The notes under the pieces were generated by a model. It worked only from the letters and a program-made list of their open reading frames with translations. It ran no database searches and was not told where the DNA came from. A program made the translations under genes and the position numbers. A DNA stretch of 64,000 nt from NCBI RefSeq assembly GCF_000285515.1, contig NZ_HE610958.1, positions 205,137 to 269,136 of the forward strand, read 5' to 3'. Numbering within the stretch: the first letter of the stretch is position 1; each line of letters starts with the position of its first letter. The stretch is from Paenibacillus senegalensis JC66. GTDB taxonomy: Bacteria; Bacillota; Bacilli; Paenibacillales; NBRC-103111. Of the stretch, positions 9,083 through 17,478 are shown piece after piece.

Positions 9083-9961
9083 ATGAATATGATTCATTGT
9101 GAAGGCTTGGTCAAAATCTTCAAATCCGATAATTTGGAAGTTGTCGCTCTTCAAGGCCTGAACATTGAAGTCAAAAATGGAGAAATGATGGCCATTATTG
9201 GCAACAGTGGAAGCGGAAAGTCGACTTTGCTGAACATTCTGGGCGGCCTCGACCGCCCCTCTGCCGGCCAAGTCCGGGTTGGCGAGTGGGATTTGCTGAA
9301 GATTACGGACAAACAGCTTGTTCAGTACAAAAGAAAGACGGTTGGCTTCGTGTGGCAGAACAATGCCCGCAATTTGCTGCCCTTTCTAACCGCACTGGAA
9401 AATGTGGAAACACCGATGATGCTCGAAGGCAAAGTCGATCGCGCTTATGCCCTGCAGCTGCTGGAATGGGTCGGGTTGAAGGAGCGTGTTCACAACAAAC
9501 TGTCCCAGCTCTCCGGGGGGGAACAGCAAAGGGTCGCCATAGCCATTTCCTTGGCTAACCGCCCCTCCCTGCTGTTGGCCGATGAGCCGACCGGCTCCGT
9601 CGACTCCGCCACCTCGGACCAGATCATGGATACGTTTCGCAGGCTGAACCGAGAGCTCGGGGTCACGATTGTGATTGTCACCCACGATCTGTCCCTGGCC
9701 AGCAAGGTGGATCGTGTTGTAGCTATCCGCGATGGCCTGACCAGCACAGAGTTCGTCAGACGCAATCCCAACCTGGATGAGGCCGCCAGCTTCAACCTGA
9801 ACCAAGTCCATGAGGAATATGTCGTCCTGGATCGGGCAGGGAGATTGCAAATTCCACGTAACTTCTTGGAAGCCTTGAACATTGACGGCAAGGCCAGCAT
9901 GGAGTTCGATGGAGAAAAAATTTTAATCAAGCCACCTAATTCATTGGAGGGGAACAAATAA
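9083..9961 (+). CDS. ABC transporter ATP-binding protein fused to AbrB-like C-terminal domain
   Basis: A 292-aa protein. Residues 1 to about 230 form a LolD/MacB-type ATPase ([39 protein letters not shown]). From about residue 244 comes an extra segment, VVLDRAGRLQIPRNFLEAL then IDGKASMEF and EKILIKPP, which has the layout of an AbrB/SpoVT swapped-hairpin domain (D-x-x-G-R-[IL]-x-[IL]-P). I see this resemblance directly; its role, whether DNA binding, dimerisation or regulation, is inference. The gene follows the permease after 6 bp and its TAA overlaps the next ATG. It is the second ATPase of the same operon, so the permease may use an ATPase heterodimer. Confidence 0.9.
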   Translation: MNMIHCEGLVKIFKSDNLEVVALQGLNIEVKNGEMMAIIGNSGSGKSTLLNILGGLDRPSAGQVRVGEWDLLKITDKQLVQYKRKTVGFVWQNNARNLLPFLTALENVETPMMLEGKVDRAYALQLLEWVGLKERVHNKLSQLSGGEQQRVAIAISLANRPSLLLADEPTGSVDSATSDQIMDTFRRLNRELGVTIVIVTHDLSLASKVDRVVAIRDGLTSTEFVRRNPNLDEAASFNLNQVHEEYVVLDRAGRLQIPRNFLEALNIDGKASMEFDGEKILIKPPNSLEGNK

Positions 9962-11436
9962 TGGTCAATAAAAATAGAAAAATATGGCCGGCAGCACTTT
10001 CCTTATCTCTGCTCGTGCCCGCATTGAGCGCCTGCAGCTTTGGTGCCGCGCCCAGCGAACCCGAACCGACTACCCTGCGGATCGGAATGACGAATTCATG
10101 GTATGACGAGAACTATTTCAGGCAGGAATACACGGAACTGTTCGAACTGCAAAACAAGCATGTTACGATCGAGTTCGTCCCTGTAGAAGGAAACAATTAT
10201 TACAGCGATGAGCCCCAAGAGTATAAGGATCCGGTGGATCTTATGAAAGAAATGATGCAAGGGCCAAACCCTCCTGATGTAGTCATGTTCACCCATGATC
10301 AGTTTCCTATGCTGGTAGAGGAAAACTTGCTGTCCCCGCTCGATCCGTTTATTAGCAGAGACAACTTTAAAGTGGATGATATTGTTCCTGCAGTAATAGA
10401 TAGTATTAAGAGTGTCGGAAACAATCAGATTTACGCCCTTTCTCCTACTTTCTATTCATCGGCGCTTATTTATAACAAAGGCATGTTTGATGACAGAGGC
10501 GTCTCTTATCCGGAAGACAATATGACCTGGAACGAAGTGTTTGATCTGGCCAGAAGAGTATCGCCAGGAGACGGAAGCAAATTCGGGTTTAACTTCTCCA
10601 GCTACAACCACGGAGAATTGTATTATACTATGCAAAATTACTCCTCCATGCTGAGATTGCGTACTTTTAGCGAGGACGGGGAGCAAATGACCGTCAATAC
10701 CGATAAATGGGAAGAAGTGTGGAGTACGGTTATCAACCTGGCCAATGAGAAGGTCATTCCGAATATGACGTGGGAAGACATGGAGAAAATGGAGTACCGC
10801 GGGCCGTTCAGCTATAACGACTTCCTGTCCAATCGCTTGGCGATGTCCATTATTTCGTTCAGCGAAATTCGTGAAATTACCAATGCCAACAAAAACGCAG
10901 AACAGTATCCGGATTACACTCCAATTGACTGGGATCTGGTGACCTTGCCGGAAAGCGATACGTCCGGCACGAATCAATTTGGCTTGCAGATGCTGATGGC
11001 CGTCAATGCCAATGCCGCTAATCCGGAAGTCGCTTGGGACTATATTTCGTTTATGAACGGCGAGGACTGGGCCAGACTGAAGTCCCGCAGTTCCTATAAT
11101 CTGATCTCCAACAAAAATTACACCGCAAGCAGCGTAGGCGATGAATATAACATTGGAGCTTTTTACAATATTACTCCTAGCTTTGCCGATTATACCGAAG
11201 ATTACAGCATTTACGAGAAATACCCTAATATCTACGAAGTGATGTATATGGGTCAAGAGCATTTTAACAATGCCAAAGACGGAAATATCGGGGTTCGCGA
11301 AGCCCTGCAGAAATGGGAGCAGGAAGGCAACGAAGCGCTGCTTAGAATGAGAGAAAACCCGGAAGAGTTCGTGCCGCCAGGAATGGGCGGCGGGGTTGAA
11401 GTTATCGAATCCACCGATGCCGCTGTTTCAAATTAA
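9961..11436 (+). CDS. Family 1 extracellular solute-binding lipoprotein
   Basis: A 491-aa protein with a positively charged start, a hydrophobic core and the lipobox ALSAC. The mature part opens with TLRIGMTNSW and contains the PPDVVMFTHDQFPMLVE and YALSPTFYSSALIYNKGMFDD segments typical of carbohydrate/peptide-binding proteins of ABC importers (SBP_bac_1 family). GGAGG precedes the ATG, which overlaps the preceding stop. No importer-type permease lies nearby; instead it sits in an FtsX/adaptor operon. It may therefore work as a sensor or chaperone for the exported or surface substrate rather than in uptake. The ligand is unknown. Confidence 0.88.
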   Translation: MVNKNRKIWPAALSLSLLVPALSACSFGAAPSEPEPTTLRIGMTNSWYDENYFRQEYTELFELQNKHVTIEFVPVEGNNYYSDEPQEYKDPVDLMKEMMQGPNPPDVVMFTHDQFPMLVEENLLSPLDPFISRDNFKVDDIVPAVIDSIKSVGNNQIYALSPTFYSSALIYNKGMFDDRGVSYPEDNMTWNEVFDLARRVSPGDGSKFGFNFSSYNHGELYYTMQNYSSMLRLRTFSEDGEQMTVNTDKWEEVWSTVINLANEKVIPNMTWEDMEKMEYRGPFSYNDFLSNRLAMSIISFSEIREITNANKNAEQYPDYTPIDWDLVTLPESDTSGTNQFGLQMLMAVNANAANPEVAWDYISFMNGEDWARLKSRSSYNLISNKNYTASSVGDEYNIGAFYNITPSFADYTEDYSIYEKYPNIYEVMYMGQEHFNNAKDGNIGVREALQKWEQEGNEALLRMRENPEEFVPPGMGGGVEVIESTDAAVSN

Positions 11437-11526
11437 CACCCTCAGGAACAATTAATTGAATAAATAATCAACTGCAACGAAATGCGAATTGAATTCAAAG
11501 AAATGAATTTGGAGAGGAGTCTCAAC

Positions 11527-13701
11527 ATGGATAACCGCTGGAAACAATCACTGGCTGCTCTAAGCTTAGCCGCAGTCCTCGCATCAGGAACCGTGGCTCC
11601 CGCATTAGTATACGCAGACGGCGCTCCGGCTGCCGCCGCCACCGAAGAAGTGCTCAACCCTCTCCCCCCGATCGGCTCTGTGTCGATCGGGGGAAACAGC
11701 ACGATCGAAGTATCCCGTGTCGTGCTGTCTCCCGTTGAGGATGGCAATGTCGCCACCTTTACCTTGACCGTTCATAACAAAGGGGCGACAGAACTGCAGT
11801 TTATCGATTATTGGGTACGTCTGCATGGTCCGGGCGGCACTCAATTCCCAGTAGGACTGATTCCTGAAGATAAACTAAAAAACCGCATTCCCGCTTACAG
11901 CAGCGTTGATTTTCGGTTTTCCGCCAGGGTCGGCAAGGATACCAAGCTTACAGATCTCAGCTTCAATTTGATCCGCTGGGACTTCACCGTGCCCAACTTT
12001 GAACGCCAGTTAGGCAGTGTAAAGGTTCCCGACAATTATAATCTGTACACGCCGGTAGGCAAGAAGAGAATGGCTATATTTAATAACGAGCCTGTAAAAA
12101 CCGGCATCAAGCGAATTGCCGTAAGCAAGAACGACACCGATTATATGCCTACCATTTATTTTGAAATGGAAAACTCGGGTACACGCGCAGCCAAGCTGCC
12201 AGAAATGCAGTTCAGCCTTAGAACGTCCGAGGGGCTGGAATACCCGCTTACCGCATCCGGGCTGGAGAAGGATATGCTGCTTAATCCGCGAGTCGTTAAA
12301 GAGGTTCCACTGACTGGAACACTGCCTGTCTCCGTTGGTGAAACGGGATGGCAATTGGTGGTAACCCACACCTCGGAAGTAGGGGATGGACTTACGGTCA
12401 GAATTCCGGTAGCTTCCTTCCAGCTTCCACAGGCAACAACCGAGGATGTGTCACTTGGTCAAGACTATGAGTTCTCTACTCCTGCCGGTACGTACACAGC
12501 CGAATTAGAGTCGCTCAAACGGCTTCCATGGGAAGACGAGGATTTGCTGACGGGAAGAATCATCATTAAAAATAAAGGAAAAACATCTCTTCCCGTTCCG
12601 AATCTGGCGGGCTACTTCAAGCTCGATGACGCCGTCGATGTTGAAGCCCGAGTCGTGCGCACCGATAAGATTTTAAGCTTAAGACCGGGACAGGAGGTTG
12701 CTGTTCAATATATTTCCAAAGTCCCGTATACGTATGATTTCTCAGAGATCAAGCTGTACATGCAGGAAAGCCGGGAAGGCGCCAAGGAAGGCGAAACTCC
12801 ATCCGCCCAAAAGGTAGACCTGCTGCAATTTGTTCATAATTCCGATATGATGATCGTTCCTGCTGTCGGCAGCGGTCAGCCGCAATCGATTAATGATGTT
12901 GGACGTCAAGCCCAATATGCGGTCAAGGAAATTCATACGTACGCCGGTAAAACCGGGGATGTACTGGTTACCTTGCTCGAAGTGGAAAACAAAGAAAAGC
13001 GGTTTACGGAATTGTCTAAGTTGGTTGCCCACTTTGTTTCTCCTGAAGGAACCGTGCTGCCTACCGAAATTAGTGAGGTTAAGAGCAAGGTTGGCCCTAA
13101 TGGAAAAGTTCTTCTTCATGTGTCGGGAATTATTCCTGAAGGTCTCAAGGCTAACGATTTGCAGCTGTTCATCGGACAGGGAGTCATTGAAAACCGCTTG
13201 GTCGAACAGGACGAGGCTGCCGATGCTTACGTTCAACCATTGGCCTTCGCGCTTCCTTATGAACATACCGAGCCGCAAATGGATCTGAAGGATATCAAGA
13301 TGTATCCATATACCGTATCCTTAAGCAACATCGGGACAACCCTGAACTTCAATAGCGGAGAGGTTAAGCTCAGCTTTGATTACTTGTTTGAAAAAGATTT
13401 GATGGTGCTGACCAACACGGAGAATCATAAAGTCGTCTTTGAATTGGTAGACAAATCAGGGACAACCTCCTTCTCCCAAGAATTTGGTTTAGGCAGTGAA
13501 GATACCCCTGAACAAGGAGAAGGAACAAGCAATCTGCAGCTCGGCAGCCATAGTCTCTCGATCACCAAGAATGATCCTGAGCTGGTGTACCGCCTGGATT
13601 CCTTGAACGATTTTACGTTGAATGTTTATTACCAGATCCAGCCTGGACAGCGTAAGCTGCTAGCTTCTCGTGAATTCGAATGGTTCAAACTGCATGACTA
13701 A
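11527..13701 (+). CDS. Secreted multi-domain beta-sandwich protein of unknown function
   Basis: 724 aa from the ATG at 11527, which has GGAGAGGAG seven bases upstream; an in-frame ATG 45 bp earlier lacks this. A signal peptide ends near VYADG. The mature chain looks like four to five similar beta domains of roughly 110-130 residues, each holding a sentence such as FTLTVHNKGATEL, IYFEMENSGTRAAKLP, GRIIIKNKGKTSLPVP or TLLEVENKEKRFTEL. These resemble CARDB/DUF4352-type extracellular sandwich repeats. No catalytic motif or sortase signal is seen. As last gene of the operon it is probably the surface partner or cargo of the system. I do not recognise a named family. Confidence 0.75.
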   Translation: MDNRWKQSLAALSLAAVLASGTVAPALVYADGAPAAAATEEVLNPLPPIGSVSIGGNSTIEVSRVVLSPVEDGNVATFTLTVHNKGATELQFIDYWVRLHGPGGTQFPVGLIPEDKLKNRIPAYSSVDFRFSARVGKDTKLTDLSFNLIRWDFTVPNFERQLGSVKVPDNYNLYTPVGKKRMAIFNNEPVKTGIKRIAVSKNDTDYMPTIYFEMENSGTRAAKLPEMQFSLRTSEGLEYPLTASGLEKDMLLNPRVVKEVPLTGTLPVSVGETGWQLVVTHTSEVGDGLTVRIPVASFQLPQATTEDVSLGQDYEFSTPAGTYTAELESLKRLPWEDEDLLTGRIIIKNKGKTSLPVPNLAGYFKLDDAVDVEARVVRTDKILSLRPGQEVAVQYISKVPYTYDFSEIKLYMQESREGAKEGETPSAQKVDLLQFVHNSDMMIVPAVGSGQPQSINDVGRQAQYAVKEIHTYAGKTGDVLVTLLEVENKEKRFTELSKLVAHFVSPEGTVLPTEISEVKSKVGPNGKVLLHVSGIIPEGLKANDLQLFIGQGVIENRLVEQDEAADAYVQPLAFALPYEHTEPQMDLKDIKMYPYTVSLSNIGTTLNFNSGEVKLSFDYLFEKDLMVLTNTENHKVVFELVDKSGTTSFSQEFGLGSEDTPEQGEGTSNLQLGSHSLSITKNDPELVYRLDSLNDFTLNVYYQIQPGQRKLLASREFEWFKLHD

Positions 13702-13764
13702 ACCGGACATACCCTGAATCAAAAAATGAACTGAAGGGGCTGTCCAATAAGTCCCCAAAATAAA

Positions 13765-13802
13765 AAGTTGGGCGGAAAAACATAATGTTTTCCGTCCAAC
13801 TT
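13765..13802 (+). terminator. Strong stem-loop after the ABC/beta-protein operon
   Basis: AAGTTGGGCGGAAAA pairs with TTTTCCGTCCAACTT around a short loop, followed by CTTTTTG. It lies just inside the IS left end and probably ends transcription of the six-gene operon 64 bp upstream. Confidence 0.65.
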
Positions 13803-13817
13803 CTTTTTGTCATGTTT

Positions 13818-14036
13818 TTATAAGAAAGTAGCGAGGCGGATGCCTGCTACTTTCAGTAGGTTGTGGGCTAATGCCACAATCCCAAACTCAACGTGAACCT
13901 TGTCCAGGTATTTGGCGATCCCCGCAATGAGCTTGCGGATCATCGTTTCGAACAACTTGTCCATGAACGTTTTCATGCGTACGCCGCGAAAATGCATCTC
14001 CAGATCCAGAATCATCGAAAACGGGGCGTCCAGCAG
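13818..14036 (-). pseudogene. Transposase C-terminal remnant
   Basis: An open frame of 72 codons limited upstream by a TGA. Its end reads FGIVALAHNLLKVAGIRLA, the usual C-terminal helix of IS1182/IS4-like transposases, and it lies inside the terminal repeats described for 13736-14739. No catalytic domain remains and there is no start with a ribosome site, so it is a dead fragment. Confidence 0.6.
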
Positions 14037-14248
14037 TCAGTCAACGCTGACTTCCAGGACAGCCCCAATTCGCCTCGGGACCCGCTGTAGCGGCGATTGT
14101 ATGCGGTTTTTCTGTGAAAATAAAACGCCCCGCATGATGAGCAATTTCGGGTAATCGCACCTCGATAATATGATTTGGAGCTTGTACGATATTTCGTTTA
14201 AAACACTGTCTGCTGTTGGCTGGCAGCTCCTTAATAGCTTAAAGCCCC

Positions 14249-14448
14249 GCATTTGTACGATTTGTACGATTTGTACGATTTGTCATACAAATCTCGGGCA
14301 ATCGCCCTTCAATCCCTGCATTTGTACGATTTGTCATACAAATCTTGGGTAATTGCCCTTCAAACCCCTGTATTTGTATGACGTTTCATACAAATCTCCG
14401 GTATTCGCCCGTCAACCCCATGCATTTGTACGACATTTCGTATAAAAC
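14249..14448. repeat. Tandem hairpin repeats, ~51-bp unit (island 1, type A)
   Basis: About four imperfect copies of a ~51-bp unit. Each unit contains an inverted repeat ATTTGTAYGA-N4-TCRTACAAAT and, after it, a smaller one such as GGGC-AATC-GCCC. Because the stretch between the inverted repeats is also conserved, this is not a CRISPR array. A related, inverted copy lies at 46141-46430; the similarity continues past the array to about 14540. Confidence 0.8.
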
Positions 14449-14534
14449 GCAGGCAACAAGCCCGCGCAGCCCGCGAACCCCGCCAACCTTGCTATTTTCA
14501 TGCTGGAGTTGTGCCTGAGAATTCAATGGCATGA

Positions 14535-14665
14535 CTGTTCTCGCATACATTTCGCATACACTTTTGCATACATTTCGCATACAATTCGCCTCAGGCCCCG
14601 CTACCGCTGCAGCGAATGTATGCGGTTTCTCGCATACATTTCGCGTACAATTCGCCTCGGGCCAG
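14535..14665. repeat. GCATACATTTCGC hairpin repeats (island 1, type B)
   Basis: Several copies of TCGCATACATTTCGC and its complement GAATGTATGCG, some facing each other with short loops, for example CGAATGTATGCG against CGCATACATTTCG at 14613-14644. Related repeats occur at 46535-46660. No coding function is seen in these bases. Confidence 0.65.
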
Positions 14666-14870
14666 TAGCCTCGGGGCCGCTGCATGGGGGGTGTTTATTC
14701 TAGCTATCGGGCCGAACGACTACTTTTCGGGACAGCCCCTTCTATTTTGCAACCAGCTTTCTATCCTATTCTCACTCGAACAAAGGAGGCCGTTTCGCTT
14801 CACCAGAATCCTTTCATCCTTTATCCTGAGTTCTTTCCTTATCCGAAACGTTCTTTTCTCTAGTTTAACT

Positions 14871-15155
14871 GGCTCAAAACTTAAACTAGTGGTTGACAAC
14901 AAGGGAGGAAAGCACTACGGGGAATGAGGGGACCTCCAATCGCTGTTAGCATATGCTCCCGAAGTACGCTTTCTTCCAGAAAGCGTTGACCCCAGATTTC
15001 TTAATCATAGCCGCCTCAGCGGTTGGAATCCGGTGACAAAGGCGAACGCTTCCACGCTCCCGAAGTTGCTTTCTTTCCTTCGGAAAGCTTGGACTCCCTC
15101 TTCCCCTCCGCTTCTGCTATCTTATACTGTCAACCTCTAATTATTAGAGTGAGCC
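14871..15155 (+). mobile_element. MITE copy 1 (~285 bp) with 8-bp target duplication
   Basis: Non-coding element with imperfect inverted ends: GGCTCA followed by AGTGGTTGACA at the left, and at the right TGTCAACCTCTAA then GTGAGCC. The flanks GTTTAACT (14863-14870) and GGTTAACT (15156-15163) agree in seven of eight bases and are read as a target duplication. Near-identical copies lie at 44850-45129 and 59816-60096 in the same orientation. The interior has small hairpins such as CGCTTTCTTCCAGAAAGCG. No transposase is encoded, so mobility would need an enzyme acting in trans. Confidence 0.88.
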
Positions 15156-15281
15156 GGTTAACTTTATACAGATTCTACTAGGCATAATTATTAATTATAT
15201 GTAAAATAGTTAACATAGACCGTCAAGGGAATTAAAGTTACACATGCCTGGACAGCCTCGCGGCCAATCGATCCGCTTTTC

Positions 15282-16076
15282 TCATAATCCTCTACTAAGC
15301 AGAGAAAGCAAGTCCTGATCTTTATAAAGTATTCGGCAGCCATCCAAACGAATACTATGTGTACCATCAACCTTCCGGCTATCAGCAAGATCGGTTGTCA
15401 TCAGATCCACCATTAATTCATAAGGGCCTTCCAGCTTTAAAGGCTTACATTGGGGCCGCTGGGAAAGGGCTGTCCCGATGCTCTGCTTTAATTCTTCCCT
15501 CACCAGCTTAGGAGATTTAATCAGCGCTGCGTGACGGTTCAACGCCTCTTTCGTTGCATAAGTGGTTACTTCCCCTAGGCATTGCTTGGCTTCCCGGCAC
15601 GTGGCATCATCACCGGTCACAAGCAGGACGGGGACATTGTGCAAACCAAACAACAGCGCATCAAGCGTAATTTCTCCTACGGGCTTTCCATTAAGTTCAA
15701 TATTCCTGTAGGACAGCGAACTCATGGTGTGATCCCTCACAGCTTGCCCGGTACCTGCCATAGCATGGTAACCGAGCAGGATAGCTCCGTCAAAGCCGCT
15801 GTCCAGCCCGGGAAAACGGCGAGCGACGGGCGTAGCCCCCATACAATACACCGCACCCGGATGAAGCAATTCGGGAATGAAATTAAATCCGCTCCCATGG
15901 GCATCCTTAATGATGATCTTTTTCGCTCCTTGTTCCACCAAAGCTTCAACAACGGCATTGACTTCAGCGGTTAAGAGATGTCTCGCTTCGTTATACAGAG
16001 CTTCTCCTTTACTCAGCTGCTCTCTTAGAACAACACCGGCTATCCCTTCCATATCAACACTTACATAAATATTCAC
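15282..16076 (-). CDS. dppA: M55 family D-aminopeptidase (DppA-like)
   Basis: A 264-aa zinc aminopeptidase that releases N-terminal D-amino acids, especially D-Ala, from peptides; cytoplasmic and usually decameric. The M55 metal ligands are visible: Asp8 and Glu10 in SVDMEGIAG, His60 in DAHGSG, the catalytic-region GYHAMAGT and the GDDATC segment. Length is close to the 274 aa of the B. subtilis enzyme. No dipeptide ABC transporter genes accompany it, unlike the dpp operon of B. subtilis, so it stands alone. Orthology to DppA is by family features; substrate range is not proven here. Confidence 0.9.
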   Translation of the reverse strand: MNIYVSVDMEGIAGVVLREQLSKGEALYNEARHLLTAEVNAVVEALVEQGAKKIIIKDAHGSGFNFIPELLHPGAVYCMGATPVARRFPGLDSGFDGAILLGYHAMAGTGQAVRDHTMSSLSYRNIELNGKPVGEITLDALLFGLHNVPVLLVTGDDATCREAKQCLGEVTTYATKEALNRHAALIKSPKLVREELKQSIGTALSQRPQCKPLKLEGPYELMVDLMTTDLADSRKVDGTHSIRLDGCRILYKDQDLLSLLSRGL

Positions 16077-16297
16077 TTGCCCTTCACCTCGCTCAATAGT
16101 CTTATTGTGTAAGTATAGTAAAAATTGATGTAATTTTCCTTACATTTTCTTACAATTTATCTTGACGTTTCAGCAGCAAGGAATTACGATATAACAAGGA
16201 TTTTTCACAAACTGGTTTATTCTTTGGATTAATAAAAGCAAAGGTTGTTTTTTAATATATTTATTAAAGTTTGCTGAGAAGTAACCATAAGGATCGA

Positions 16298-16334
16298 TTG
16301 CTTTTTTCTACAGTAATTGATACAATTGGTATCA
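16298..16334 (+). promoter_or_regulatory. Promoter and GATAC-N5-GTATC operator of XRE gene 1
   Basis: TTGCTT (16298-16303), 17-bp spacer, TACAAT (16321-16326) looks like a SigA promoter. The 17-bp inverted repeat TGATAC-AATTG-GTATCA (16318-16334) covers the -10 box. The same repeat occurs at the exopolysaccharide promoter and the second XRE gene, so autorepression is likely. The rest of the 16077-16449 gap is AT-rich and shows nothing else I can name. Confidence 0.65.
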
Positions 16335-16449
16335 TAACAATGAAAATGTTTCTTTAAACTTTTTGAAGAATAGTTATATATTTAATTGTAAAGGCTTACC
16401 GAAAATTAATGTAGTAAGAAGTCATTTACTAGGAATGGATGGATGCCAG

Positions 16450-16821
16450 ATGAACTATGGAAGCCGCATTGCACAATTGCGTAAAGCCAGAGGGCTAACC
16501 CAGATGCAGCTTTCGGAGGCTTTGGACATTTCACGTGCTTCTCTCGCCCTCTATGAGCAGAACCGAAGAGAACCCGATAGTTCAATGCTAACCAAATTAT
16601 CCAATTATTTCAATGTCTCTATAGACTATCTTGTAGGAAGAACGGATTTCCCCCAGTCTGCAGATGAGAATATCCAGCAATTTATTAACCACCTGGAATT
16701 ATCCGATGAAACCATTCTGCAAAAGTATAAGCTGCAAATTGATGGCCGAGAGCTAACGCCCGATGAAGCAAAACGTTTTATTGCATTTATAAGGGCCGAG
16801 CGATCCATTCACAATTCGTAA
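16450..16821 (+). CDS. XRE-family transcriptional regulator
   Basis: 123 aa from the ATG at 16450. Residues 1-62 form a lambda-Cro/SinR-type helix-turn-helix (IAQLRKARGLTQMQLSEAL, SRASLALYEQNRREPD, FNVSIDYLVGRTD). The remainder is a helical tail (ELSDETILQKYKL, LTPDEAKRFIAFIRAERS) probably used for oligomerisation. The start matches the second XRE protein at 34054 (MNYGxRIAxLR); upstream in-frame starts exist, with no clear ribosome site for any. It is preceded by a GATAC-N5-GTATC operator over its own promoter. The same operator at the exopolysaccharide promoter suggests it, or its paralogue, represses that operon, like SinR in B. subtilis (inference). Confidence 0.88.
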   Translation: MNYGSRIAQLRKARGLTQMQLSEALDISRASLALYEQNRREPDSSMLTKLSNYFNVSIDYLVGRTDFPQSADENIQQFINHLELSDETILQKYKLQIDGRELTPDEAKRFIAFIRAERSIHNS

Positions 16822-16922
16822 ATTAACCATAACCCAATAAAGCGAGAAAAATGGGCTCGATAGCTGCACAGTTCCTTATTATAGGGGATCAGAGCCCTGT
16901 AACTTTTAAATAATGAAAAAAA

Positions 16923-16955
16923 GGACCAGAGCCGGGTGATCACCCGGTCTGGTCC
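16923..16955 (-). terminator. Intrinsic terminator of the 54-aa gene
   Basis: Near-perfect palindrome with arms GGACCAGA-CCGGGTGA and TCACCCGG-TCTGGTCC, followed on the minus strand by TTTTTTTCATT. It lies 43 bp after the stop of the small minus-strand gene. Confidence 0.8.
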
Positions 16956-16998
16956 ATGTTCATTTTTAGCACCATTAAAATTTTCATCCAGTGAAAGC

Positions 16999-17163
16999 TT
17001 AATCCCGCTGCTCCTTGGTCGACATCGCATACTGGTCAGGCTTGGCGTGTTTGAAACGAGTCGGAGCCAATTCAAATTTCTCCGGGTTTACATTTAATAG
17101 CTGCATTACTTGTACTATATCCAAAACAACTCGACTATCGACACGCTTTTTTTCGTCTCCCAT
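16999..17163 (-). CDS. Small protein of 54 aa, unknown function
   Basis: Open frame starting MGDEKKRVDSRVVLDIVQVM and ending MSTKEQRD, acidic-basic mixed and probably helical at residues 9-25. AAGGAG lies 13 bases before the ATG, a long spacing. A strong terminator follows, and a GATAC-N5-GTATC-like site with a possible promoter (TTGTCC-N18-TATACA) lies about 230 bp upstream. Terminator plus operator argue for a real transcript. I recognise no family. By position between an XRE regulator and a degenerate response regulator it could be a small regulatory partner, which is speculation. Confidence 0.5.
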   Translation of the reverse strand: MGDEKKRVDSRVVLDIVQVMQLLNVNPEKFELAPTRFKHAKPDQYAMSTKEQRD

Positions 17164-17396
17164 ACTACGAATGCAGCTCCTTAAAACAAAAATTGGCCTG
17201 TGAGCATTGTCTTAGCCTACTGTTATCTAGCTGCGCGGTTTAATGACAGTTGCAGCACGATTATGCTTAATTAACAAGCACGAGACTTGGAAGCACAACA
17301 AGGAAGAATTAAGAAGATGCACAAGCTCTCGCACACTCCCCATCTATAGCGCTTCCAATCCTCTACCCGTTACGATAATCCTAGTGCAAACAAATG

Positions 17397-17411
17397 TATA
17401 CTTATTGTATC
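17397..17411 (-). promoter_or_regulatory. Operator-like site upstream of the 54-aa gene
   Basis: TATAC-TTATT-GTATC on the plus strand differs by one base from GATAC-N5-GTATC. On the minus strand it falls between TTGTCC and TATACA spaced 18 bp, a possible promoter. Otherwise the 17164-17478 gap shows no gene I can support. Confidence 0.4.
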
Positions 17412-17478
17412 AAAATATGGACAATCTTGGGAATTAACGAAAGTTAATAGTACAGAAAATCCTCTTAAAAAATAGTTT

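Larger units (their letters stand above)
13736..14739. mobile_element. Degenerate insertion sequence, IS1182-like ends
   Basis: The left end GGGGCTGTCCAATAAG at 13736 is matched by the inverted right end GGGACAGCCCC finishing at 14739, giving a ten-base perfect terminal repeat (GGGGCTGTCC) plus partial extension. Such ends are typical of IS1182/IS5-like elements in Bacillota. Only the last ~70 codons of a transposase remain (minus strand) and the interior is taken over by short tandem repeats. I found no matching target duplication at the borders, so it is an old relic. Family naming rests on ends and the transposase tail only. Confidence 0.6.

Noticed and set aside
14249-14448. CRISPR-like regular array
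   Set aside because: The parts between the inverted repeats are conserved from unit to unit, there are no unique spacers and no cas genes, and an inverted paralogue exists at 46141-46430.
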